Assembly: GCA_903858815.1 (NCBI GenBank)
Contig: CAIOKE010000133.1
Span: 124,001-188,000 of the forward strand
DNA from: an uncultured Planctomycetaceae bacterium
GTDB taxonomy: Bacteria; Planctomycetota; Planctomycetia; Planctomycetales; Planctomycetaceae
Length of the DNA: 64,000 nt
Direction: 5' to 3'
Position numbers and translations under genes: made by a program. Each line of letters starts with the position of its first letter. Positions within the stretch are counted from its first letter, which is position 1. A model generated the notes under the pieces. The model searched no databases, was not told the DNA's origin, and saw only the letters and a program-made list of their open reading frames with translations. This document shows, piece by piece, positions 28,187 through 37,207 of this stretch.

Positions 28187-30340
28187 TCAGAACCCGCGAG
28201 CCTGCTTAACACCCATCTCCTCAAGCAGTTCCGTCGCACCATAGACGCGCCCCGTAATCCACAGTACATACCGAATATCTACGCCGATCGACCGACTGTA
28301 GTCCGCATTCCACGCAAAATCATTGATCGTCGCCTCAAAACAACGATCAAAATTCACACCGACCAGTTCCCCCCGCGAGTTCAGTACTGGACTGCCCGAA
28401 TTACCCCCTGTGGTATCCGTATCGTACAGAATCGCTACCGGAACCTGGCCCAGACGCGGATGCAGAAAACCCTCAAAATCCCCCGCTTGCCACGCACGAA
28501 GCACCGGCTCGGGAGTTATGAATGGGTCCTGCCCGGTCGTTTTCTCAATCACGCCCCGCAGAGTCGAAATCGGAGTCCTGACAACAGCATCCGCCGGTGA
28601 GTAGGACTTCACATGCCCTGAAGTGAACCGCAGTGTCCCATTCGCATCAGGTATGAAGCCCGTTCGCAGAAACTGCTCCTTGACCTCCAGCAATGAACCA
28701 TACAAACGACTGAGACGCCCTTCTCGAGTCTTATCCAGTTCCCGCAATCGCAGATACTCAGGATAAAGATCCAGCACCAATCGCACGACAGTGTCCTCGC
28801 TGCTGCGCAGCTGGTCCGGGCTCAACGACAGGCACTTGTCTATGAAGCCCACATCCCCCACCTGCGTCCCTGCAATCAGACGCTGTGCCGCCTGTCCGCT
28901 GACCTCAGCATTTTCCAGCAATGGCTTCAGGGCTGCGATGTCGTGAGCCCCCTTGATAGCGCCTAAGCGTTGCAGCATTCCAGACAACATCACCTCGTCG
29001 GTGGGAGGATGCCAGTCACGCAGAGAAACCCTCAGTTCCTGCACAGACTGCGAAAAATTCCGATCCATCCACTGTGATTCTCGCTCCAGATCAGGCTTGG
29101 CACGTTCATTTACCGCATCAACCACAGCAAACCCAAACGCGACCGCCCGACACGCCTGCCGCAGCTGCTGCAGATGAATCTCCAGCGGACCCGCTGCCTG
29201 CATCTCTGCATACACAGCCGCTATGCCCTGCAGCACATCCCCAAACCGTTGCCGCCTTGCTGCATCGCTCTCGATGTATGCCTGTAACTCGGACTCCTGC
29301 TGCCGCCGTTTCTCCACAATCCCGGCACGCTGCAAACCCTGCAACTGACCACGCGAACGCTTCTCCACATTCGCCAATGACTTGATTCGCGACGCATGCC
29401 TGATCGCCACAGCACGGTCTGTGGCCCCCGCCTGCTCCATCTCACGAATCTGCCACTGATACAACTGCACAGTCAGTGGCAAACGCACAGCCTGCTCAAA
29501 CTCCAGAAAACTGGCCGTCCGATGACGCGCTGTTCGACCAGGGTACCCTAACAGAAATACAGCATCACCCTCGTCCACTCCCGCCTGCTGCACACGCAGA
29601 AACCGCTTCGGCCGGTAGGGGACGTTCTTCTCTGACCATGTCGCAGAACTGCCATCCGGAGCCGTATAAACACGCATAAATGAAAAATCACCGGTATGCC
29701 TCGGCCACTCCCAGTTGTCAGCTTCACCCCCAAAATTGCCCACCGATGCCGGTGGAGCAAAAACCAGACGCACGTCCCTCAGATACGTATACAGAAACAG
29801 TACGTACGTCCGCCCGGCAAACATCTCTGCCACCTCAGCCCGCAGCCCTGGATTCGCCCGCTCAGCCTCGATCTCCAGCTGCTTTCGACGCTTCTCAATT
29901 GCCTTCGTCCGCTCAAGGAATGACATACCATCCTGGACTACCGACAGCACCTCCGCAGAAATATCACGATAGTTCTCGGTAATTCGGACCTGGTAATCCG
30001 GCGCTGGAATCTCCTCTGATCGACTTCCCGCAATAAAACCATTCTGCAGCAGATCCCGCTCGCTGCTGCTGGCCTTCTGAATCGCATCAAATGCACAGTG
30101 ATGGTTGGTGATAATCAACCCGGACTCTGAAACAAACGAGCCTGTACAGCCATTGACTCGACAGATTCCGTCCACCAGACTGATTTCACCGGGATTAAAC
30201 AACTGGTCCGCTGTCAGCTCAATCCCCCGCTCGCGCAGCTTCACGCGAGGCAGCTCACTCATGGGAAACATTCCGTCATCCGCCAGCATTTGCACCGTTC
30301 CCGCAGCCATCAAGATCAGCACCAGCAAACAGGATCTCAT
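28187..30340 (-). CDS. S46-family dipeptidyl-peptidase, probably DPP11-like (acidic-residue specific)
   Basis: A 717-residue exported serine peptidase. The start at 30340 has GGGGAG (30349-30354) eight bases upstream and a signal peptide (1-21). The chymotrypsin-type core shows TNHHC (His80/His81), ADNWEWPRHTGDFS and TGGNSGSP with the nucleophile Ser648; an alpha-helical insertion fills the middle, as in family S46. These enzymes remove dipeptides from oligopeptides in the periplasm. Eighteen residues after Ser648 is Arg666 (NFDRCFE). In characterised enzymes Arg at this place gives Asp/Glu preference (DPP11) and Gly gives hydrophobic preference (DPP7), so DPP11-type activity is inferred. It lies 56 bases downstream of the DapA-like gene. 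Confidence 0.9.
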   Translation of the reverse strand: MRSCLLVLILMAAGTVQMLADDGMFPMSELPRVKLRERGIELTADQLFNPGEISLVDGICRVNGCTGSFVSESGLIITNHHCAFDAIQKASSSERDLLQNGFIAGSRSEEIPAPDYQVRITENYRDISAEVLSVVQDGMSFLERTKAIEKRRKQLEIEAERANPGLRAEVAEMFAGRTYVLFLYTYLRDVRLVFAPPASVGNFGGEADNWEWPRHTGDFSFMRVYTAPDGSSATWSEKNVPYRPKRFLRVQQAGVDEGDAVFLLGYPGRTARHRTASFLEFEQAVRLPLTVQLYQWQIREMEQAGATDRAVAIRHASRIKSLANVEKRSRGQLQGLQRAGIVEKRRQQESELQAYIESDAARRQRFGDVLQGIAAVYAEMQAAGPLEIHLQQLRQACRAVAFGFAVVDAVNERAKPDLERESQWMDRNFSQSVQELRVSLRDWHPPTDEVMLSGMLQRLGAIKGAHDIAALKPLLENAEVSGQAAQRLIAGTQVGDVGFIDKCLSLSPDQLRSSEDTVVRLVLDLYPEYLRLRELDKTREGRLSRLYGSLLEVKEQFLRTGFIPDANGTLRFTSGHVKSYSPADAVVRTPISTLRGVIEKTTGQDPFITPEPVLRAWQAGDFEGFLHPRLGQVPVAILYDTDTTGGNSGSPVLNSRGELVGVNFDRCFEATINDFAWNADYSRSIGVDIRYVLWITGRVYGATELLEEMGVKQARGF

Positions 30341-30348
30341 CCGATAAC

Positions 30349-30354
30349 TCCCCG
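30349..30354 (-). promoter_or_regulatory. SD site deciding the S46 peptidase start
   Basis: CTCCCC on the plus strand reads GGGGAG in the gene's direction, eight bases before the ATG at 30340. The frame extends 35 codons further upstream into the preceding gene, which this site argues against. Confidence 0.6.
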
Positions 30355-30396
30355 CTCCGATTTCAGAATCATAATCGCGATGGCAGCCACTGCTGT

Positions 30397-31341
30397 TCAG
30401 ACCGCACCTTCCCACTTCGACCACCAGCTGCGGAACAATGCCCACTGTGACGTCAGAAAATTGAGCTGACTGTCACTGAGTCGATCCGCACTACTGATCT
30501 GGTGCTGATACTCGGTATGCCCCTCCAGCACCATCAACTGCTTGTAATACAGCACGAGGTCCGGGCCCTCATCATAAGTCGACAGCACCATTAAGGCCTC
30601 ACTCAGCTGCTGAGCCAGCAACCGTGACTTTGCACAGCCCCCTGCTGCCTGCGAACAAAGCTCAATCAGTCGCAGCACTTCCTTAGGCAGAGCATTTCCA
30701 ACACCGGTAATCGCACCACTGGCACCACAGTTCACGTAACCATGGTAAACCTGAGTATCCACGCCCACCATCAGCGTCAGTGATCTATCACGACTGGTGA
30801 TGTTCTCTGCCGCATAGCTCAGCGACTTCGCCCCTCCGAACTCCTTAAACCCAACCAGATTCGTAAAATCCCGGCGCAGATCAAAAAACAGATCCGCACG
30901 AGTTTCAAAGCCGTAGTACGGGCTGTTGTAGATCACAGCAGGCAATCCATCGGCTGCCTGCAGGACACCCGCAAAATGATTCCGTTGCGCCGTCGCTGAT
31001 GTCCCCCTCGACAGGACTCGCGGAATCACCATCAGACCCGCCGCACCAGCACGCCGCGCGTGCGCTGCATGCGCCGCTGCAATCGCAGGATTCTGGGCAC
31101 CAGTTCCGACAACGACCGGTACACCGGCTGAACAGAGTCGCTCAACACCCTCCTGCCGCTGTGCATCTGTCAGCAATGGCCAGTCACCCATCGATCCACA
31201 ATACACCACACCTCGCATCCCGGCAGAAACCAGACGCTGCGCGGTCGCCACCAGAGCGTCAAAGTCCGGCTGACCGGATGCGGAACACGGAGTCATCAGT
31301 GCGGGTATACAGCCACGAAAAATGTTGCCACCGTCAGACAT
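30397..31341 (-). CDS. Dihydrodipicolinate synthase / N-acetylneuraminate lyase superfamily protein
   Basis: A 314-residue class I aldolase-type TIM barrel. Schiff-base Lys166 lies in VGFKEFGG and the catalytic Tyr138 in VIYNSPYYG. The pyruvate-carboxylate loop reads CGSMGDWP (about 48-55) instead of the usual GTTGE, so it is unlikely to be the housekeeping DapA. Known relatives condense or cleave pyruvate with aldehydes, for example sialic acid lyase and keto-deoxy sugar acid lyases; the substrate is unknown. The start ATG at 31341 is preferred over a longer frame because it opens directly into the barrel (MSDGGNIFRGCIPALMTP). It is first in a minus-strand run with the S46 peptidase. Confidence 0.85.
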   Translation of the reverse strand: MSDGGNIFRGCIPALMTPCSASGQPDFDALVATAQRLVSAGMRGVVYCGSMGDWPLLTDAQRQEGVERLCSAGVPVVVGTGAQNPAIAAAHAAHARRAGAAGLMVIPRVLSRGTSATAQRNHFAGVLQAADGLPAVIYNSPYYGFETRADLFFDLRRDFTNLVGFKEFGGAKSLSYAAENITSRDRSLTLMVGVDTQVYHGYVNCGASGAITGVGNALPKEVLRLIELCSQAAGGCAKSRLLAQQLSEALMVLSTYDEGPDLVLYYKQLMVLEGHTEYQHQISSADRLSDSQLNFLTSQWALFRSWWSKWEGAV

Positions 31342-31605
31342 TTTCAGATCACCACCAGTCAGAAATACCGAAGATTTGCCAGACACAGGCGTCGCTGGCA
31401 CAGACGTACCCCGCGAATCCTAATGAATTTCACAGTCCGAATCGCGTCAGATGCGGAAAAACACGAGGATTTCTGGTCGAATTCAGCGATGAAAATGGAC
31501 TGGAAGTTGTCTACCACTTCCTCTCAAATACTGGCTGCAGGGGTGCCCCCCACGCAGCGAACTTCGTCTTCACAAAGTCAATCACCACAATACCGCAGCA
31601 ATTTC

Positions 31606-31905
31606 ATGAGCGACCGCAACTACACCGCGTATCAGCAGAAAGTCATTCAGCGATACTACGACAACCGCGAACAGATGGATGAACAGCGACTGGCCGAATT
31701 GGTGACCAACCTCTACCTCGCCCCACCCAAAAAACAGGCAAAGCTCTGGGAATCCGCTGAAGAATTGATGACTCGCATGCTGATTCCAGCCACGAGAATT
31801 GCTCACGTCATGAAAACCAAAGACGCAGCCGTTCTCGCAAAAGTGGTTGAGGAAATTCAGAAGGGCGTCCTGAAACGGGATGCACCACCAAAGAAAACTT
31901 CCTGA
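31606..31905 (+). CDS. Small conserved hypothetical protein (99 residues)
   Basis: A 99-residue, mostly helical and charged cytoplasmic protein beginning MSDRNYTAYQQKVIQRYYDN. I recognise the opening as a pattern shared by small planctomycete proteins but know no function. The frame extends upstream to 31423, but the extra part has poor composition, so I chose the ATG at 31606. It has no membrane segment. It is followed 30 bases later by the DUF2878 protein on the same strand. The C-terminus ends in Lys-rich KRDAPPKKTS. What it binds is unknown. Confidence 0.65.
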   Translation: MSDRNYTAYQQKVIQRYYDNREQMDEQRLAELVTNLYLAPPKKQAKLWESAEELMTRMLIPATRIAHVMKTKDAAVLAKVVEEIQKGVLKRDAPPKKTS

Positions 31906-31935
31906 CGCCAGACTCTGAGGAAATTCACCATCGCC

Positions 31936-32481
31936 ATGTCCAGCCTGCTCAACTTCGTGCTGTACGAAATCGGATGGCTGGCCTGCATGGCAGGTGTCTC
32001 TGCCGGATACCCACAACTGGGAGTCGGATCCGCACTCGTCCTGCTCATCGTACATCTGCTGCTCCATCGGCGCCCCCGACGGCAACTGCTGCTGATGACT
32101 GTCTCTGCCGCAATCGGGCTGCTGGTGGATAGCCTGCTGATCACGGCAGGGATTCTGCGGTTTCCCCACGCTGGCCCGCTACCATACCTGCCGCCACTCT
32201 GGATGACAGTCCTCTGGGCACAATTCGCCATGACGTTTCCCGGCTGCCTGCGCTGGATGTACCGTCGCCCCGCCATCACCGCAACTCTGACTTTCGTCAG
32301 CGTGCCATTCATTTTTCTCAGCGGACAGCGCATGGGTGTCGTCAGACTGCCACCATCATCGATTGTCGCACCTGGTCTGCTGGGCCTGACATGGGCTGTC
32401 GCCGTACCACTGCTGGTCCGATGCTCTGAAAAACTGCATCCAGACCCCTCCAGTGATGATCACTACACCTGCTGCCAATGA
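31936..32481 (+). CDS. DUF2878-type integral membrane protein
   Basis: A 181-residue membrane protein with about five hydrophobic helices (LLNFVLYEIGWLACMAG, ALVLLIVHLLLH, LLLMTVSAAIGLLVDSLLI, a central MTVLWAQFAMTF and SIVAPGLLGLTWAVAVPLL). The arrangement, with GWLACM near the N-terminus and LLVDSLL plus PLWMTVLWAQFA, matches DUF2878, a family of unknown function often found near sterol- or fatty-acid-linked genes. It follows the small protein and converges, 21 bases apart, with an NHLRC2-like gene. Family call is fairly sure; role unknown. Confidence 0.8.
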   Translation: MSSLLNFVLYEIGWLACMAGVSAGYPQLGVGSALVLLIVHLLLHRRPRRQLLLMTVSAAIGLLVDSLLITAGILRFPHAGPLPYLPPLWMTVLWAQFAMTFPGCLRWMYRRPAITATLTFVSVPFIFLSGQRMGVVRLPPSSIVAPGLLGLTWAVAVPLLVRCSEKLHPDPSSDDHYTCCQ

Positions 32482-32502
32482 GATTCCACCGCCACCACGG
32501 AA

Positions 32503-34590
32503 CTACTGCACATCCGGCTCCGGAAATTGCAGTTCCAGCCGACTTTCTCCACCATCCGTGTTCAGAATGACAGGAACTCGCCAGACCGCAGACGCCAGCC
32601 TGCAGAGCCCACTGTCGTCCGTCGTGCAGTAGCCCCACGTTACCTGCAGAATCAACTTCGCCTCACCCGGTTGACCACCCAGAGGCACAGCAAACTCCAC
32701 CTGACTACCGTCAGCCGCGACTGTCCCCTCCCGACGAACACCGAGCACCGCACCCGGAACCACCGACTGCTCACCCTCTGAAAATACAGCCCAGGTCACA
32801 GGGAAATCCGCGTTCCGCTTCCACCCCGCAGGAATCTGCAGTTTCACCACGGTCTGCAGAGCCTCCGTCGCTGCCAGTCGCAAAGCTGGAACCTCAATCA
32901 CAGACTTCAGATCGGGTAAGGGACGACGTACCGCCCCCGCCGGTGGCTGCAGACCTGCTACTTCAAACACCGACGACACCCCCGTCCCCACATCAATCGC
33001 CACCACACGATGATTGTTCGTATCCGCCACAAACAGTCGGCCAGCCCCGAAAGCAAGACCACCCGGTTCACTCAATTGAAGAGGCTGCAGAGAATTTCCC
33101 GGAGTGCCGTCTCCCTGCCACGTCGTTACTGCATTGTTCGTCAGGTCAATCCGTCGAATTCGATGATTGTACGAATCTGCAACGTACAAAGTCTGATCCT
33201 GCAGTACGACACCCAGAGGATGCTGAAAGCGGGCTGCATCACCCACACCATCTTCGTACCCAAACGCAAACAATGACTGGCCACGAGGTAACTCTGATGT
33301 ACCCGCAAGTGTCTCGACCGATCCACCCGGATCTGTGGCAACCCGACGAACTGCCGATCCCTCACTGTCCACAACGAATAATGCAGCTCCGGCAGCATCA
33401 GCCACAATCTCTGATGGCTGTGCGAACGCCGATTCGGCCAGTGTCCCGTTGACCACGTCCTCTCGCCCACTGCCAGCGTGCACCGCCAGACGGTCGCTTC
33501 CCAGCACATGCGACCAGATCTGGTGGGGGCCCGCCATCGCAATAAACAGATTGCCTTTCACGTGCGCAATCGACCACGGACTGTTCAATGAAACCTGCAG
33601 CAACCCACCATCCAGCGGTTGCCCAGGCTGCCCCTGGACTCCTGTACCAGCCAGCGTCGAAACCGTGCCCTCAGCCAGATTTACCGCTCTGATCAGATGG
33701 TTCTCCGTATCGGCCACGTACAGGATACCGTTCACCAGGACCGTTCCCTGTGGCCTGAAGAATTCCGCGTCCTGAAATCTGCCGTCTCTGCGGCCGGCGA
33801 CACCACTTCCAATCACTGACTGCAGCTCACCATTCATGCCTGCCACAACAATACGATTGTGATTGCTGTCCGTGATGAAAACACGCCCTCCGTCCGAGTC
33901 AACAGACACCTTACCGGGATACCTCAGAGCAGTTTCTGCAACCTTCACGGACTCCTGAGAAAAGACAATTGGTTTTTCATTCAGTGTCCCTCTCACCCGA
34001 TGAAACTCCACCAGACGACCGATAACGTTATCCAGCAGTTCCCGATTTCCTTCTCCGCTCTGCGAACCGCAATAATTACCCTCCGGATCAATCAGCGCGA
34101 CAGTTGGCCACGCCCGAGTTCCGAAACGTCGCCAGATCAGCATCTCACTGTCATTCACCACGGGATGCTCAATCTCATACCGCAGCATCGCATTGCGAAT
34201 GTTCTGCGAGTCCTTTTCATTGTCGAACTTTGCAGAATGCACCCCGATTACCACCAGTTGATTACCGTACTTCTCTTCAAGGAACTTCAGATCCGGCAGA
34301 ATATGCATACAGTTAATGCAGCAGTAAGTCCAGAAATCCAGCAGCACCACCTTGCCACGCAGATCAGCCAGATCCAGTGGCTTTGCTGTGTTGAACCACT
34401 CAGCGCCACCATCAAGAATCCCGGCAGGGACTTTCACTGCTCGTGGGAAAGGATTCTCCGGACCTTCAGTCGCTGACTTTTCAGTACCCTCCGCCGGGGA
34501 GCTTGTGTCCTGCTGTGCAAACACATTACCAGACAACACAAGACCGAATGCCAGCAATGCCGACATACTTCCGATTCGTAATCGAATCAT
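32503..34590 (-). CDS. NHLRC2-like exported thioredoxin-fold / NHL beta-propeller protein
   Basis: A 695-residue protein. Signal peptide 1-25; thioredoxin-like domain about 60-215 with the CCINC motif (Cys90, Cys91, Cys94) in DFWTYCCINCMHILPDL, then a six-bladed NHL-type propeller about 220-560 (YPGKVSVDSDGGRVFITDSN, LYVADTENHLIRAVNL, LFVADTNNHRVVAIDV) and a C-terminal beta domain. This order is that of animal NHLRC2 and its bacterial relatives, whose biochemical role is not settled; a redox or folding function outside the cytoplasm is plausible. The CCINC site differs from the CxxC of classic thioredoxins. It is on the minus strand with the methyltransferase gene just upstream. Confidence 0.88.
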   Translation of the reverse strand: MIRLRIGSMSALLAFGLVLSGNVFAQQDTSSPAEGTEKSATEGPENPFPRAVKVPAGILDGGAEWFNTAKPLDLADLRGKVVLLDFWTYCCINCMHILPDLKFLEEKYGNQLVVIGVHSAKFDNEKDSQNIRNAMLRYEIEHPVVNDSEMLIWRRFGTRAWPTVALIDPEGNYCGSQSGEGNRELLDNVIGRLVEFHRVRGTLNEKPIVFSQESVKVAETALRYPGKVSVDSDGGRVFITDSNHNRIVVAGMNGELQSVIGSGVAGRRDGRFQDAEFFRPQGTVLVNGILYVADTENHLIRAVNLAEGTVSTLAGTGVQGQPGQPLDGGLLQVSLNSPWSIAHVKGNLFIAMAGPHQIWSHVLGSDRLAVHAGSGREDVVNGTLAESAFAQPSEIVADAAGAALFVVDSEGSAVRRVATDPGGSVETLAGTSELPRGQSLFAFGYEDGVGDAARFQHPLGVVLQDQTLYVADSYNHRIRRIDLTNNAVTTWQGDGTPGNSLQPLQLSEPGGLAFGAGRLFVADTNNHRVVAIDVGTGVSSVFEVAGLQPPAGAVRRPLPDLKSVIEVPALRLAATEALQTVVKLQIPAGWKRNADFPVTWAVFSEGEQSVVPGAVLGVRREGTVAADGSQVEFAVPLGGQPGEAKLILQVTWGYCTTDDSGLCRLASAVWRVPVILNTDGGESRLELQFPEPDVQ

Positions 34591-34649
34591 TGCAGCAATC
34601 CCGTGAAACAGTTTTTCAGTGAACCGACAGCCGACTGCCAGCCCGAACT

Positions 34650-35903
34650 TCAGCGCGGCACTGCCTCAATCCTGACATCATCCAGATCCAGTTGCCCCGT
34701 TGCGCCGTTTAATCCGATGCGAAAAATCATCTCCCGCGCCCCTGCTGGCACCGGTACAGTGGATCGCACATCCTGCCAGTCCAGTGTCCCTCGCCAGCGA
34801 CCGATAACCACGGCATCAATTTCTTTCCGCACCCCATCATAAAAATGGACCACAACGGCAGCCTGCCCCGCAGCCCCCGCCCCCGGAACAACCCCTGAAC
34901 ACCGCATCCAGAACCGCAATCGCAGCGCAGCAATCTGACGACCATTCACTGCAGTACCCTGCAGGGCCTGAGACAGTGAATCCGGATCAGCATTTTCAAA
35001 TCTCAGGTACTGCTGCCCCTCCATCGAATCTGCCGTTTCCAGCTTCGAGTTTCGCTGATAATGCCACCCATCAGCTCGCCCATCGGAGTTTTCATCACGC
35101 TCAAATCCACCGTTGACAACCTGAGGATGTGACGGATCCGGCTGTACCCGCCGCTGCTCCTCCGACTCGCCTGTCATCGGAACAAACAGTGTTGAAATCA
35201 ACTTCTCATCCCTGAGCTCACCATCCTCTTTCTTCAATAGATGAAACGACTGCTGGTATCGCTCACCAACCGGAATAATCATCCGCCCGCCCTCCTTTAA
35301 CTGATCAATCAGCGGCTGCGGAATACTCTCGGGCGAACACGTCACAATGATTCGATCAAATGGCGCATGCTCCTCCCAGCCCTTGTAGCCGTCCCCTTCT
35401 CGAACATGCACGTTTGAAAACTCCAGTTCCTGAAGCCGGCGAGTAGCCTGCTTTGCCAGCTGGGGAACGATCTCAATCGTATAAACATCCCTGCAGATCG
35501 CCCCAAGCACAGCAGCCTGATAGCCGCTGCCCGTGCCAACCTCCAGAACCCGATCCTCAGGTCCCGGGTCAAGCACCTCTGTCATGTAGGCCACGACATA
35601 AGGAGGAGAAATCGTCTGCTGATTGCCAATCGGAAGTGCCGTATCTTCATACGCTCGTGCCCGGTCGGCCGTTCGCACGAATTCATGCCGGGGCACTTTA
35701 CGCATCGCCTCCAGCACACGCGGATTGCGAATTCCCTCCGCCTCCAGTGCCTTCTGCACCATCGCTTCTCGCTGCAGTTCAAATCGCTGCTGCGCAACAG
35801 CCCGTCCACCGAAAACCAGAGACGGCAGACACCACACCAGCAGAGCGCAGACAGTCGCCCGCACCGTACACTGTCGCATCCCGCTCCCGCTCCAATGCCT
35901 CAT
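34650..35903 (-). CDS. Exported protein-L-isoaspartate O-methyltransferase with C-terminal beta-sandwich domain
   Basis: A 417-residue protein. An N-terminal leader (about 1-38) precedes a full isoaspartyl methyltransferase domain (about 40-245): IGNQQTISPPYVVAYMTE is the substrate-side motif, EVGTGSGYQAAVLG the S-adenosylmethionine-binding loop, and GGRMIIPVGE the family C-terminal strand. Residues about 265-417 form a beta-rich domain (NGGFERDENSDGRADGW, YLRFENAD) resembling carbohydrate-binding modules. The usual enzyme (Pcm) is cytoplasmic and about 210 residues and repairs damaged Asp/Asn. Export with an added domain is unusual; S-adenosylmethionine supply outside the cytoplasm is unexplained. 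GGAG lies eight bases before the chosen ATG. Confidence 0.82.
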   Translation of the reverse strand: MRHWSGSGMRQCTVRATVCALLVWCLPSLVFGGRAVAQQRFELQREAMVQKALEAEGIRNPRVLEAMRKVPRHEFVRTADRARAYEDTALPIGNQQTISPPYVVAYMTEVLDPGPEDRVLEVGTGSGYQAAVLGAICRDVYTIEIVPQLAKQATRRLQELEFSNVHVREGDGYKGWEEHAPFDRIIVTCSPESIPQPLIDQLKEGGRMIIPVGERYQQSFHLLKKEDGELRDEKLISTLFVPMTGESEEQRRVQPDPSHPQVVNGGFERDENSDGRADGWHYQRNSKLETADSMEGQQYLRFENADPDSLSQALQGTAVNGRQIAALRLRFWMRCSGVVPGAGAAGQAAVVVHFYDGVRKEIDAVVIGRWRGTLDWQDVRSTVPVPAGAREMIFRIGLNGATGQLDLDDVRIEAVPR

Positions 35904-35943
35904 GCTGAATACTCCGGTGACCAGACCTGTCCGACATACTGAT

Positions 35944-37149
35944 TCAGGTCGTATACTCCGAATTCAATCGCACATATTCCGCTGTCAGATCAGAAGTCCA
36001 GAACCGAACTGCGCAGTCGCCGGATTCCGGGCCACCACTGAGCCGCAGCTCCAGATGCACCTCGCGCTGAGCTTTCAGTCCCTGCGAAACAGCAGCCGCG
36101 TCAAAGACAGCCGGCGTTCCGGCACGATAAACTTCGGTGCCGTTAATTCGCAGTGACAACCACGCCGGATCAAACGCCACACCGCTGTACCCTGCCGCCG
36201 ATACAATCCGTCCCCAGTTCGGATCTCCGCCGGTGATTGCGGTCTTGACAAGAGCACTGTCGCAGATGGCACGAGCCATCCTCTGAGCAGCCTCGCGACT
36301 GACGATTCCGGAAACATCAACCGTAATAAAGTGATCCGCACCCTCGGCATCCCGGATAATGCTGGTCGCCAGATTCTGACAGACCTGACGGATCCCGTCT
36401 CCCAGCAATGCCAGATCTTCGATGGAAGGACGGACTCCCGACGCACCACTGGCCAGCAGCAGTACCGTGTCACTGGTACTCATGTGCCCGTCCACACTGA
36501 TGCAGTTGAATGTTTCGTCCACTCCAGCACGCAGCAGTTCAGTACACTGAGCCGGCGTCAGAACTGCATCCGTCATCACCACACCCAGCATTGTAGCCAT
36601 GTTCGGAGCAATCATGGCTGCTCCCTTGCACACTCCTGCAATCCTGACACCGCCACCAGCCAGATGCAAATCCAGCGACGACAGCTTCGGAAACGTGTCC
36701 GTCGTCATCATAGCTGTCGCAGCATCCAGCAGAGACTGCCCATCATCAGCCAGTTTCCGGGTTGCCTGCGGAATACCCTCCAGCAGTAACGGCATCGGCA
36801 GAGGTACGCCAATCACACCGGTGGAACACACCAGCACATCTTCAGGCCCACAACCCAGCAACTCTGCCAGCACCGCTGTCATCCGCTGGGCATTGGCTAT
36901 GCCCGGGTCACCAGTGGCTGCATTGGAATTTCCGGAATTAATGATCACCGCTCGCGCTGTGCCCGTGGGGACGCGACTGCGCGAGACGATTACCGGGGCA
37001 CCGCAGACACGATTGGTCGTAAACACTCCGGCCGCAGATGCAGGCCCGTCCGATACAAACAACGCCAGATCAGATTTCCCGCTGGCCTTGATTCCACATG
37101 TGTAACCGGCCGCCCGAAAACCCCGCGGGAGTAATACCTGTACCGTCAT
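35944..37149 (-). CDS. argJ: Bifunctional ornithine acetyltransferase / N-acetylglutamate synthase ArgJ
   Basis: A 401-residue cytoplasmic enzyme of arginine synthesis, which moves the acetyl group from N-acetylornithine to glutamate. Visible marks: SGNSNAATGDPG, KGAAMIAPNMATMLG with the self-cleavage Ala-Thr bond (nucleophile Thr186), DGHMSTSDT, TAITGGDPNWGRIV and the C-terminal SDLTAEYVRLNSEYTT. Length matches the family. The start ATG at 37149 is chosen because the longer frame upstream is not protein-like. No other arg gene is in the window. It lies 58 bases downstream of the TlpA-like gene on the same strand. Confidence 0.95.
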   Translation of the reverse strand: MTVQVLLPRGFRAAGYTCGIKASGKSDLALFVSDGPASAAGVFTTNRVCGAPVIVSRSRVPTGTARAVIINSGNSNAATGDPGIANAQRMTAVLAELLGCGPEDVLVCSTGVIGVPLPMPLLLEGIPQATRKLADDGQSLLDAATAMMTTDTFPKLSSLDLHLAGGGVRIAGVCKGAAMIAPNMATMLGVVMTDAVLTPAQCTELLRAGVDETFNCISVDGHMSTSDTVLLLASGASGVRPSIEDLALLGDGIRQVCQNLATSIIRDAEGADHFITVDVSGIVSREAAQRMARAICDSALVKTAITGGDPNWGRIVSAAGYSGVAFDPAWLSLRINGTEVYRAGTPAVFDAAAVSQGLKAQREVHLELRLSGGPESGDCAVRFWTSDLTAEYVRLNSEYTT

Positions 37150-37207
37150 TTGCCTGCTCGTCCCCTGCCCTGACCACAAACCCCGACAGATATCCCACAC
37201 CAGCCAG

